Source: Candidatus Berkiella aquae
Lineage (GTDB): Bacteria > Pseudomonadota > Gammaproteobacteria > Berkiellales > Berkiellaceae
Length of the DNA: 64,000 bases
Direction: 5' to 3'
NCBI RefSeq assembly: GCF_001431295.2
Contig: NZ_LKAJ02000001.1
Span: forward strand, 1,550,001-1,614,000
Made by a program: the position numbers and the translations under genes. Below, piece by piece: positions 48,378 to 56,522 of this stretch (within the stretch, counting starts at the first letter, position 1; the number at the start of each line of letters is the position of its first letter). A model generated the notes under the pieces. It saw only the letters and a list, made by a program, of their open reading frames with translations, had not been told where the DNA came from and made no database searches.

Positions 48378-49727
48378 TCATTTAAATAACATTTTATATG
48401 GGGGGTATTCACTATTTACTTCTGCCGCAACTTGTTTTCCTTTGGCGTAAGCATGCTGCACTGAAAATCCATGGCGTGAGAAATCTGCTCCGGCAAAGTA
48501 AATATTGCCTTCGGGCTTTTCTAATGCTTGATGATTTTCTTCATTCATTTGTAGCGTACGGTAGGGATAGGCACCTTGGGCATAGGGATCATCGCTCCAT
48601 CGGTGCACAATGGCGTATTTGGGCGAAGGAACGTCAGCTTGTGCAAAGGCCAAACGCAAGTGAGATAGTATCAGTTCAATTAAAGCGCGATCAGAAAGGT
48701 GTTGCGCTTCATTGGCATAGCTTGGGGTCTGCAAAATCGCTTTACCATGTAAGACCCAATTATTGCGAAATTCTCTCATGCCTTGACTCGCTGGATCGCT
48801 TAATAATAAATAAGGAGCGAGTGGATTGTCCCAAAAGGGTGTCTCAAATTCGAGTACCACTCTCGTAGATGTATGGACTCCCATTGCGTTAATCGCCTCT
48901 ATTTTTTCAGGAGAAAGTGGAGGGCTAAAAAGTGTATGCGCTTGGGTTTTTAATACGCCAAGCGGCATAGTGCAGATAACTTTATCGGCGTGGAAATTGC
49001 CTTGTTTGGTCTCTATCTCAATACCACCATTTTCTTGGGTCGTTATTTTAGTAACAGGGCAGTTTGTAATCAGTTTGACACCGGCATTCTTACATTGTTC
49101 TGCTATTTGGTTAATCACACAACCATAGCCATTGCCAACAAAACAAAAATTGGCGGTTGCTTCATTATATGCATTTAATTTTTCTTCATCATTTGGGATG
49201 AGAAAATCAGGAAATCCGATGGCAGATAAGGGCGTTGATTGATGAATGCATTGTAGTTCGAGTATTTTTTTGACCCAATAGGCTTGAGTGGGGTCGGCAG
49301 GTAATTCGCATGAGGCTATCACTTGCTCGAAAGTTTTACCTAAACGCGTCCTATAAGCTTTTTGTAATGCATCATTCGCCATATCATAGAAGTTTGCAAT
49401 ATCAGCGGATGATAGGGGGGTTTTATGAGGATCCTTGAGATCAACGATAATGGAGTCTGTTTCTTTATATTGTTTCGTGTAAGGTTTACTAGGATCGTTG
49501 GTTTGGGTAGAAAAATAATCTTGGTAAAGAGGGCTTGATTCCAAACCTTCCCAATAAGAAGCACCTAATTCAATTGCAGTGGCATGATCGCTTGCTTTCA
49601 CCGTATAGATGCGACCACCCAAACGCTCTCTTGCTTCTAATAAGGTAACGCACTGTTTGTTTTTTGCAAGATCAAGCGCGGCTTTTAAGCCTGCGATCCC
49701 TGCCCCAATAACGATGATATTTGCCAC
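48378..49727 (-). CDS. Flavin amine oxidase
   Basis: 449 residues. N-terminal FAD-binding IVIGAGIAGLKAALDL and EARERLGGRIYT, and C-terminal FAGADFSRHGFSVQHAYAKGKQVA, the two-part FAD site of the monoamine/polyamine oxidase family. GTG start with AAGGAT. Probably oxidises a polyamine or aromatic amine; substrate not determinable. The fold is shared with eukaryotic LSD1, but SWIRM and tower domains are absent. Confidence 0.85.
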   Translation of the reverse strand: MANIIVIGAGIAGLKAALDLAKNKQCVTLLEARERLGGRIYTVKASDHATAIELGASYWEGLESSPLYQDYFSTQTNDPSKPYTKQYKETDSIIVDLKDPHKTPLSSADIANFYDMANDALQKAYRTRLGKTFEQVIASCELPADPTQAYWVKKILELQCIHQSTPLSAIGFPDFLIPNDEEKLNAYNEATANFCFVGNGYGCVINQIAEQCKNAGVKLITNCPVTKITTQENGGIEIETKQGNFHADKVICTMPLGVLKTQAHTLFSPPLSPEKIEAINAMGVHTSTRVVLEFETPFWDNPLAPYLLLSDPASQGMREFRNNWVLHGKAILQTPSYANEAQHLSDRALIELILSHLRLAFAQADVPSPKYAIVHRWSDDPYAQGAYPYRTLQMNEENHQALEKPEGNIYFAGADFSRHGFSVQHAYAKGKQVAAEVNSEYPPYKMLFK

Positions 49728-49787
49728 AATGGAGATCCTTCAATCAACTTAAGCTATTGTGAACAATTTTTTTAGAAAAGGGTAGAA

Positions 49788-49823
49788 AAAATCCCGGTTA
49801 CACAGATGTGCAATCGGGATTTT
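49788..49823. terminator. Rho-independent terminator after the small GG-leader gene
   Basis: AAAATCCCG (49788-49796) and CGGGATTTT (49815-49823) form a stem with A/T flanks usable on both strands; it lies 46 bases after the stop of the minus-strand gene at 49869. Confidence 0.8.
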
Positions 49824-49868
49824 AAAGGAATCCGCTAAGTAAGAGAAGTAAGAAGAATCTTCAACTCT

Positions 49869-50153
49869 TTAGTAAACAACAGCGGTTTGTAGGCGTGCAT
49901 TGAAAGTATCAAGGTATGCATCACATCCTGAAGCTATCATTCGATCCATATGAGGAGCAAGTCCAATCATGAAGGCGCTTGGGGCGGCATTGGGATTTTC
50001 AGCCAATCTGAGCATATCATTTGTCATATTTGAAATTTCGTTAGCGCATTGGTGGGGGATGCCTGTGGTGTCAACATATATGTTTGCGCCACTGAATGAT
50101 AAGACAACGCCGCCGCTAACTTGTTGCATTTCATGAATTGTAATGGTTTTCAT
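49869..50153 (-). CDS. Double-glycine-leader peptide (microcin-like)
   Basis: 94 residues. The N-terminus MKTITIHEMQQVSGG is a textbook double-glycine leader (compare the colicin V type, ExxxVSGG), cut after Gly15 by a peptidase-containing ABC transporter. The 79-residue mature part has two cysteines (Cys36, Cys77), which could form one disulfide, and a helical middle (NEISNMTNDMLRLAENPN). No immunity or transporter gene is adjacent. Its own leader and terminator indicate a real gene. Function may be antimicrobial or signalling. Confidence 0.65.
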   Translation of the reverse strand: MKTITIHEMQQVSGGVVLSFSGANIYVDTTGIPHQCANEISNMTNDMLRLAENPNAAPSAFMIGLAPHMDRMIASGCDAYLDTFNARLQTAVVY

Positions 50154-50383
50154 TATTTTTCCTCAAATAAAAGAATTCAAACTAACTAATAATTTGAGCC
50201 CGAATAATATCAAGAAAAATATGACAATGCTATGATTTGCAGGATATCTAGGTTTTTGTATGACAAAAAAATGAGTTGAGTATATTAATTATGTGACACT
50301 GTTGCCGCCGTGCCGATACTTCCTCCTCCGGTGCGAGGAAATTCGCGAGTCCATTATAAAGTGCACACCGAAAAATCCCCCCA

Positions 50384-50595
50384 TTCGTTTTTACAAACGA
50401 ATGGCCCCCTTTACAAAGTGGGCGATTGATTCGCTTCGCTCATCAGACAAATAATCAAATGCCTTAATACATGCGCAGAATTTTCTCCTCGCGGCAGCGA
50501 GGAAATTAGCTAGCCCCCCATTTTGGCTGCGCCTACATGGGGGGGAAGATATGACCTCTATCTTAAGAACTGCGGAAGCAGTGAAACAATATGAA
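50384..50595. repeat. 3' element of ankyrin gene 1, copy A
   Basis: From 50384 to ~50550 it is base-for-base the same as 55042-55208, 4,658 bases away. It holds CCATTCGTTT-TTAC-AAACGAATGG (50381-50404), CCTCGC-GGCA-GCGAGG (50487-50502), a GGGGGG-flanked arm pair and ACTGC-GGAA-GCAGT (50569-50582). Lies after the stop of a minus-strand ankyrin gene. The rest of the gap 50154-50383 is AT-rich with no gene. Confidence 0.85.
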
Positions 50596-51708
50596 TTATC
50601 TTCTAACGCTTTTACTAATTCCGCTAGTTAATTCATCATCACTGCTATATTCATTATCATCTAATGCAGCTGCAGCCTCATTTGCTTGATGATTGCCCGA
50701 TAAAAGCAATGTTGGGAATGGAACGACAGTATCTTCTGCTAGTGAAGAGCTAGATGCGGCACTGATGGATAGCACTTTTAGACCCTCTTCTATGCTGGAA
50801 AGCCGTGTGTTGTCGTCTATATTAGGAAGCAGTATTCCACCGATTAATGATTTTGCCATTAGCATTGCATTAACATATTGCTGTTCAATGATTTTTATAA
50901 TGCGACATTGCTGTTCAGGTGTATAAGTTAATATTTTGGCAATCATATTCTCTGGTGTGTCAATAGACTCGACTTCTGCAGCGGCAGCGAGTTGACTCTG
51001 CCAGCCTTTGTCATCATTATTTTTCTTCAATGTTTTTTCTAGAAAGTTGATATAAAAGTCTTCTTGTAAACAGTCAAAGCGTCCAACGGCAGCAATTTTA
51101 TCGAGAATGATAGATAAAAAATTTTCAAACCTAACGGTATGCTCTAATGCTAATTTGAGTGGAGTATTGCCATTTTTGTCTTCAGCCTGAATGTCAGCAT
51201 TGTTATCTAAGAGCAATCGAATGGCTTCAAGATTATCAGATACTGCCACAGCCAAATGTAGAGTAGTGTGGCCGCGAATATTTGTCGCCTCAATATTCGC
51301 TTTGTAATTTATAAACAATTGAATCATTTTAGGATTTTTTATAATTGCTGCCCAATGCAATGGCGTTTGGCCACAAATACTTCTAGCTTCCATATTAGCT
51401 TTGTTTCGCAGTAGTAATTCAGCAATTTCATATTTGTTTTCCTTTGCTGCGAGGTGTAGCGGTGTGTGGTAAATGTCATCTGTAGCATCAATTTTTGCTG
51501 TGTTATCTAATAGAAGTTCAACAATATCTGGATTATTTTTCAAAACCGCCCAATGAAGTGGCGTCATGCCTAAGCCATCTTTGTTTTCAATATGGATGCC
51601 GTCAAGAATCAAGCTTCTTAATACCGTTGTACTTTCATTAGGTGTATATTTTTGGATAATGCCCAAGAATTTAAGCGTATTGGTCGCTTTGTTGGCACCT
51701 GAAATCAT
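50596..51708 (-). CDS. Ankyrin-repeat protein 1
   Basis: 370 residues from the Met at 51708, which follows TAGGAG; the first Met is 12 codons upstream without a site. About five ankyrin repeats (TPLHWAVLKNNPDIVELLL; TPLHLAAKENKYEIAELLL, and so on; ~40-210), then an unknown helical domain (FDCLQEDFYINFLEKTLK ... ENMIAKILTY; ~215-310) shared by the paralogs, and an acidic Ser-rich tail ending DELTSGISKSVRR. No signal peptide, as expected for a type IV-secreted effector. Confidence 0.8.
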   Translation of the reverse strand: MISGANKATNTLKFLGIIQKYTPNESTTVLRSLILDGIHIENKDGLGMTPLHWAVLKNNPDIVELLLDNTAKIDATDDIYHTPLHLAAKENKYEIAELLLRNKANMEARSICGQTPLHWAAIIKNPKMIQLFINYKANIEATNIRGHTTLHLAVAVSDNLEAIRLLLDNNADIQAEDKNGNTPLKLALEHTVRFENFLSIILDKIAAVGRFDCLQEDFYINFLEKTLKKNNDDKGWQSQLAAAAEVESIDTPENMIAKILTYTPEQQCRIIKIIEQQYVNAMLMAKSLIGGILLPNIDDNTRLSSIEEGLKVLSISAASSSSLAEDTVVPFPTLLLSGNHQANEAAAALDDNEYSSDDELTSGISKSVRR

Positions 51709-51849
51709 CGTCACTCCTAAGTTGGCTTTATGTATTGTGTGCAATAGGTTATTCGATGAGAACGAGATAAGTAATAAGAAAAATGCTTAGTAAAAAGGGT
51801 TTCATTGCGGAAATTGGTTGATTTATAAGTATTTCATTTTGAATGGAAA

Positions 51850-51866
51850 GCCCATCTGCGATGGGC
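51850..51866 (-). promoter_or_regulatory. Dyad in the leader of ankyrin gene 1, conserved in the paralogs
   Basis: GCCCATC-TGC-GATGGGC, about 142 bases before the start codon. Corresponding sites stand at 53254-53270, 54967-54981 and 56385-56401, with the same TGC/TTC loop but changed stem bases. A regulator operator or an RNA hairpin. Confidence 0.6.
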
Positions 51867-52083
51867 GGTCATTCATTATTCAGAGCATTCATATGCCAAT
51901 TGGATTAAAAATCCTTAGTTAACATGTTATGTGCAGCCGAGAGTATGGCAAATATTAACTAGAAATTGCGGAATTTATAAAATGAGATTTGCCACTTTTT
52001 GACACCACTACCGTCGCAGCCAGAATGGAGGGAAGATATGGCTTCTCATTCAGGAACTGCGAAAGCAGTGACGCCATGCTGCA

Positions 52084-53112
52084 TTATATACTAGCTGTTT
52101 TGCTAATTCGGTTAGTTAATGCATCATCATTGCTATCTTCGTTATCATCTGATACAGCTGACGCCGCATTTGCTTGATGATGATTCCCCGATAAAAATAA
52201 TGTTGGGGATGGCGTGAGAGCATCATCAATAAGTGAAGAGCTAGATGAGGAGCTAGAACATATGCTCGTTGGCCCGTTATCCAGAATCCTAATGCGAGCA
52301 GAAGTGCAAGGGCGATCTACTATGTTAGGAAGCAATAATCCACCGGTTAATGAGTAAGCTTTTGCCAATGTTCTACCGTTAGTATACTGTCGTTCAATGA
52401 TTTTTATTATTTGGAGTTTATCCTCTTTTTGCATATAAGAAAATATTTTATTGATCATATTCACTGGCGTGTCAATGGATTCTTCTTTTGCAGCGTCGGC
52501 TAGTTTTTGCTCCCAATTTTCACTATCAGCATTCAATGTTTTTTTTAAGAAATTGAGATAAAAATCTTCTCGCAAACAGTCAAAACGTCCAAAATCATCA
52601 ATTTTGTCAATGAGGTCTGTTATTAATTTTTCAAAAATATTTGGGTTAAATCTGGTTGATACAAACTGTAGTGGTGTTCTGCCTGAATTATCTTTGGCTT
52701 CAATATCAGCGCCATTATCTAATAAGAACTGAAAGTTTTGATGAAGATAAATAGCCCGATGGAGTGGTGTTTTTCCTAAATTATCTTTAGCCTCAATGTT
52801 TGCGCCGTTTTTTAATAATAGTTGAATTATTTCAGGACGTTTCTGTATTACGGCCCAATGCAGTGGTGTTTTTTTAGTAATATCTTTAGCCTCAGTATCA
52901 GCGCGGTTATCTAATAGTAATCGAACGATTTCAGTATTGCCAAATATTACAGCCCAATGTAGTGGAGTTCTACAGTATTGGCCTTGTTTCTCAATATGAA
53001 TGCCTGCCTGAATTAAGTTTATTAATATGGCTGTATTTTCATCAGAGTGGGGTTTTTGGATAATCTCAAAGAATTTTTGCGTATTTTCATCTATATTGGC
53101 ACCAGAAATCAT
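52084..53112 (-). CDS. Ankyrin-repeat protein 2
   Basis: 342 residues from Met at 53112 (TAGGAG upstream). Four ankyrin repeats (RTPLHWAVIFGNTEIVRLLL; KTPLHWAVIQKRPEIIQLLL; KTPLHRAIYLHQNFQFLL; RTPLQFV), the shared helical domain (FDCLREDFYLNFLKKTL; VNMINKIFSYMQ) and the Ser-rich/acidic tail. The extreme C-terminus (NRISKTASI) has lost the final RR of its relatives. Confidence 0.8.
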   Translation of the reverse strand: MISGANIDENTQKFFEIIQKPHSDENTAILINLIQAGIHIEKQGQYCRTPLHWAVIFGNTEIVRLLLDNRADTEAKDITKKTPLHWAVIQKRPEIIQLLLKNGANIEAKDNLGKTPLHRAIYLHQNFQFLLDNGADIEAKDNSGRTPLQFVSTRFNPNIFEKLITDLIDKIDDFGRFDCLREDFYLNFLKKTLNADSENWEQKLADAAKEESIDTPVNMINKIFSYMQKEDKLQIIKIIERQYTNGRTLAKAYSLTGGLLLPNIVDRPCTSARIRILDNGPTSICSSSSSSSSLIDDALTPSPTLFLSGNHHQANAASAVSDDNEDSNDDALTNRISKTASI

Positions 53113-53312
53113 CGCTACTCCTAAGTTGGTTTTATGCATTGTTTGCAATATGTTATTCGATGGGCGCAAGATAAGTAATAAGAAAAATGCTTAGTAAAAA
53201 GGGTTTCATTGCGGAAATTGGTTGATTTATAAGTATTTCATTTTGAATGGAAAGCTTATCTGCGATGGGCGGTCATTCATTATTCAGACATCTGTCCGGC
53301 AGTATATGTAGA

Positions 53313-53412
53313 GATCCTGGTACTACCTTGCTTTGCAAGCTTGACCGGGATGACAAAATTAGGGTTTCTGTCATCCCAGTCAAGTACACGAAGTGTACGC
53401 AGAGCCAGGATC
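53313..53412. repeat. 100-base inverted-repeat element
   Basis: GATCCTGG (53313-53320) and CCAGGATC (53405-53412) form the ends, with TGACCGGGATGACA / TGTCATCCCAGTCA arms inside, forming one long imperfect hairpin. The GTCATCCC wording is common in dispersed palindromic repeats of intracellular bacteria. Positioned before the leader of ankyrin gene 2. Confidence 0.75.
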
Positions 53413-53432
53413 TAGATAAGTATCACGCTGAA

Positions 53433-53996
53433 TTATGCTCTTCTAGCAATTTTACTATTTCTGCCAGTTATTTCTTCATCATTGCTATCATCTAATGCAG
53501 TTATAGCTCCATTTGTTTGATGATTTTCCGATAAAAGCAATGTTGGGGATGGCGTGAGAGCATCGTCAATAAGCGAAGAACAAGCTGAGGGGCTAGGGCA
53601 TATGCTCGATGGTTCATTATCCAAAATTCTAGTATGAGTAGAGATAATGTGGTCGTCTGTTATATTAGGAAGCAGTATCCCACTGGTTAATGAGCAAGCT
53701 TTTGCCATTATTCTAGCGTTAGAACACTGTTGTATAATGATTTCTATTATTTTAAGTCTCTCTATTAGAGAAGATGCCAGTATTGTATTAACTATGTCTT
53801 CTTGGGTATTAAATGATTCTTCAGGGAAATGGAGTTGAAGTGCTTCCTGCAAAAAGTCAAAGCGACCAGCGGCAATAATTTCATTGATTAACTGGAGAAG
53901 TATGGCTTTAATGCTATATTCCGCAGCACGGTCTAAGCCAGCTCGAATGGAAATGTCTATTGTTTTAGAATAAATGCTTATTTCAGCTAAATTCAT
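53433..53996 (-). CDS. Ankyrin-family paralog 3, lacking the ankyrin repeats
   Basis: 187 residues from Met at 53996. Starts directly with a form of the shared helical domain (AAGRFDFLQEALQLHF; IIEIIIQQCSNARIMAKA) and keeps the tail (TPSPTLLLSENHQTNGAITAL; GRNSKIARRA). No ankyrin repeat remains. It shares the paralog leader region, so it arose by internal deletion but still has a normal start and ribosome-binding site. Confidence 0.65.
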   Translation of the reverse strand: MNLAEISIYSKTIDISIRAGLDRAAEYSIKAILLQLINEIIAAGRFDFLQEALQLHFPEESFNTQEDIVNTILASSLIERLKIIEIIIQQCSNARIMAKACSLTSGILLPNITDDHIISTHTRILDNEPSSICPSPSACSSLIDDALTPSPTLLLSENHQTNGAITALDDSNDEEITGRNSKIARRA

Positions 53997-54336
53997 CGTA
54001 ACTCCTAAGTTGGCTTTATGTATTGTTTGCAATAGATTATTCGATGATAGCGAGATAAGTAATAAGAAAAATGCTTAGTAATAAGGGTTTAGTTGCGGTA
54101 GTTGTTTGATTTATAAGTATTTGATTTTGATTCGAGAGATTATTTTCGATATGAGGCCATATAAATTGTGGCATTTATAAAATGAGATTTGCCTATTTGT
54201 GACACCGCAGCAGCTGAGGAGATGTTTCTTCCTTGCGGTAGCGAGGAAGTTCGTTAGCCCCCATTAGGCTGCGCCTACATGGGGGGAAGCTATGATTTCT
54301 CTCTTAAGAACTGCGGGAGCAGTGAAACAATATGAA

Positions 54337-54822
54337 TTATCTTCTAGCGCTTTTACTAATTCCGCTAGTTAATTCATCTTCACTGCTATATTCATTATCA
54401 TCTAATGCAGCTGCAGCCTCATTTGCTTGATGATTGCCCGATAAAAGCAATGTTGGGGATGGCACAAGATCATCAAGGGTAAAATTTTCTGGTTCTTGAA
54501 GTTCTGAAAACTCTTGATCGAATTGAACATTACCGTCTCTATCTTTATTGAGTACATAACAGTATCTATGTAATGGCACTTGATCGATTTCAAGATTAGC
54601 GCCTCTATCTAATAACAGTTGAGCGATTTCAATATATTTTTTTACTACAGCCACGCGCAGTGGCGTTCTGCCAAATTTATCTTGCTTGCCTAGCTGAATG
54701 CCTTCTAGAATTAAATTTTTTAAGGTTGTTTTATTTTTTTCATCATAGGGAAAATTTTCGATAATCTCGAAGAATCTTTTAGTATTAAATTCTCTCTCTA
54801 AATCACTGATACCTGAAATCAT
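54337..54822 (-). CDS. Ankyrin-family paralog 4, short, lacking the central domain
   Basis: 161 residues. MISG start, N-terminal leader segment, one good ankyrin repeat (RTPLRVAVVKKYIEIAQLLL) and a broken second (DQVPLHRY), then it jumps straight to the conserved tail (TPSP-like VPSPTLLLSGNHQANEAA; DELTSGISKSARR). The central helical domain is missing. Whether it is a functional short protein or decaying cannot be told. Confidence 0.6.
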   Translation of the reverse strand: MISGISDLEREFNTKRFFEIIENFPYDEKNKTTLKNLILEGIQLGKQDKFGRTPLRVAVVKKYIEIAQLLLDRGANLEIDQVPLHRYCYVLNKDRDGNVQFDQEFSELQEPENFTLDDLVPSPTLLLSGNHQANEAAAALDDNEYSSEDELTSGISKSARR

Positions 54823-55041
54823 AGCAATCTCCTGTAAGTTATTTTGTATATAATTTGCAATATATTATTCAATAACGGAGTGATATGTAATAAGAAAAAT
54901 GCTTAACGAATGGAGTTTGTTTGCTAAAATGGCTTGATTTATAATGGTTTAATTTTAAATGAAACGCTTATCTTCGATAAGTGGTCATTTATTGTTTTGA
55001 CATTTGTCCGCTGATCAAGAAGACACCGGAAAATGCCCCCT

Positions 55042-55252
55042 TTCGTTTTTACAAACGAATGGCCCCCTTTACAAAGTGGGCGATTGATTCGCTTCGCTCA
55101 TCAGACAAATAATCAAATGCCTTAATACATGCGCAGAATTTTCTCCTCGCGGCAGCGAGGAAATTAGCTAGCCCCCCATTTTGGCTGCGCCTACATGGGG
55201 GGGAAGATTGACCTCTATCTCAAGAACTGCGGTCGCAGTGAAACAATATGAA
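55042..55252. repeat. 3' element of ankyrin gene 5, copy B
   Basis: Near-identical partner of 50384-50595, including the CCTCGC-GGCA-GCGAGG hairpin and ACTGC-GGTC-GCAGT (55226-55239). Identity extends from the non-coding part into the 3' end of the coding sequence, which indicates recent duplication or gene conversion. Confidence 0.85.
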
Positions 55253-56242
55253 TTATCTTCTAACGCTTTTACTAATTCCGCTAGTTAATTCATCATCACT
55301 GCAATATTCATTAGCATCTAATGCAGCTGCCGCCTCATTTGCTTGATGATTCCCCCATAAAAGTAATGTTGGAGATGGCGTGACAGCATCTTCTGCTAGT
55401 GAAGAGCTTGATGTGGTACTGAGAGATAGCGCTTTTAGACCCTCTTCTATGCTGGAAAGCGGTATTTTGTAATCTATATTAGGGAGCAGTATTCCACTGG
55501 TTAATGAGGATGTTTTTGCTAATGCCATCGCATTAGCATACTGTCGTTCAATGATTTTTATTATTGGGAGTTTATCCTCATTTTTCGTGTAGGTTGATAT
55601 TTTACTAATCATGCTTGCTGGTGTGTCGATGGATTCTTCTTTTGCAGCAATAGCAAGTTCTTCTTGCCAATTTTTACTATCGGCACTCAATGTTTTTTTC
55701 AAGAAACTGAGATAAAAATCTTCTTGTAAACAATCAAAGCGTCCAAATGCAGAAATTTTTTTGATGATGATAGATAAAAACTGTTCGGAAATACTTGTGA
55801 AATCACTACCTGCTGCTAATTGTAGTGGGGTTTTGCCGTCGTTATTTTGAACAGTAATATCTGCACCGTTATCTAATAAAAACTCAGTATGGTAGCCTCT
55901 GGTCTTATGCAGCACTGTGTTTCCGTCATTATCTTTAGCATTAATCTTGGCTTTATTAGCTAATAGCAATTGAATGATTGGAGGTTTATTTTTAGCATGA
56001 TGAAAAGGAGTTTCGCCGTTTGCATTTCTAGCCTCAACGTTTGCCCCGTGCTTTAATAGTTGTTGAATAATTTTATAATTACCTCGCCGTGTGGCTAAAT
56101 GCAACGCAGTTTCGTCATTACTATTTTTAGCCTCAATATTGGCGCCGTTTTTTAATAGTAGTAGAACGATTTCAAGACGGTTGTTTATTACGGCTAAATG
56201 CAGCGCAGTTTCGCCATTACTATTTTTAGTACCTGAGATCAT
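55253..56242 (-). CDS. Ankyrin-repeat protein 5
   Basis: 329 residues, AAAAGG before the ATG. The MISG start is followed at once by five ankyrin repeats (ETALHLAVINNRLEIVLLLL; ETALHLATRRGNYKIIQQLL, ETPFHHAKNKPPIIQLLL, and others), then the shared helical domain (FDCLQEDFYLSFLKKTL) and tail (DELTSGISKSVRR). The N-terminal leader segment present in gene 1 is deleted. Upstream gap 56243-56522 holds the leader dyad and no gene. Confidence 0.8.
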   Translation of the reverse strand: MISGTKNSNGETALHLAVINNRLEIVLLLLKNGANIEAKNSNDETALHLATRRGNYKIIQQLLKHGANVEARNANGETPFHHAKNKPPIIQLLLANKAKINAKDNDGNTVLHKTRGYHTEFLLDNGADITVQNNDGKTPLQLAAGSDFTSISEQFLSIIIKKISAFGRFDCLQEDFYLSFLKKTLSADSKNWQEELAIAAKEESIDTPASMISKISTYTKNEDKLPIIKIIERQYANAMALAKTSSLTSGILLPNIDYKIPLSSIEEGLKALSLSTTSSSSLAEDAVTPSPTLLLWGNHQANEAAAALDANEYCSDDELTSGISKSVRR

Positions 56243-56384
56243 AGCAACCTTTTAAGTTGGCTTTATGTATTGTTTGCAATATGTTATTCGATGAGAGCGA
56301 GATAAGTAATAAGAAAAATACTGAGTAATAAGGGTTTTATTGCTGAAAGGGTTTGATTTGTAATGGTTTAATTTTGAATGAAAC

Positions 56385-56401
56385 ACTTATCTGCGATAAG
56401 T
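56385..56401 (-). promoter_or_regulatory. Leader dyad of ankyrin gene 5
   Basis: ACTTATC-TGC-GATAAGT, in the same position as GCCCATC-TGC-GATGGGC before gene 1; both arms changed together. Confidence 0.55.
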
Positions 56402-56522
56402 GGTCATTTATTGTTTAGACATTTATCCGTTGATCAAAGTCAGTTAATTGTCCGCGAAATCCAGACTTATAATGGATGTCGTGGACAAGCGAAAACATTC
56501 GTTCTCTCAGGGAGCTAAAAAG

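Noticed and set aside
48378-49727. LSD1-like histone demethylase as a nuclear effector
   Set aside because: Only the common bacterial amine-oxidase core is present; no SWIRM or tower domain and no nuclear signal.
50384-55252. CRISPR array formed by the repeated elements
   Set aside because: Repeats are few, long, far apart and of unequal spacing, with no cas genes.
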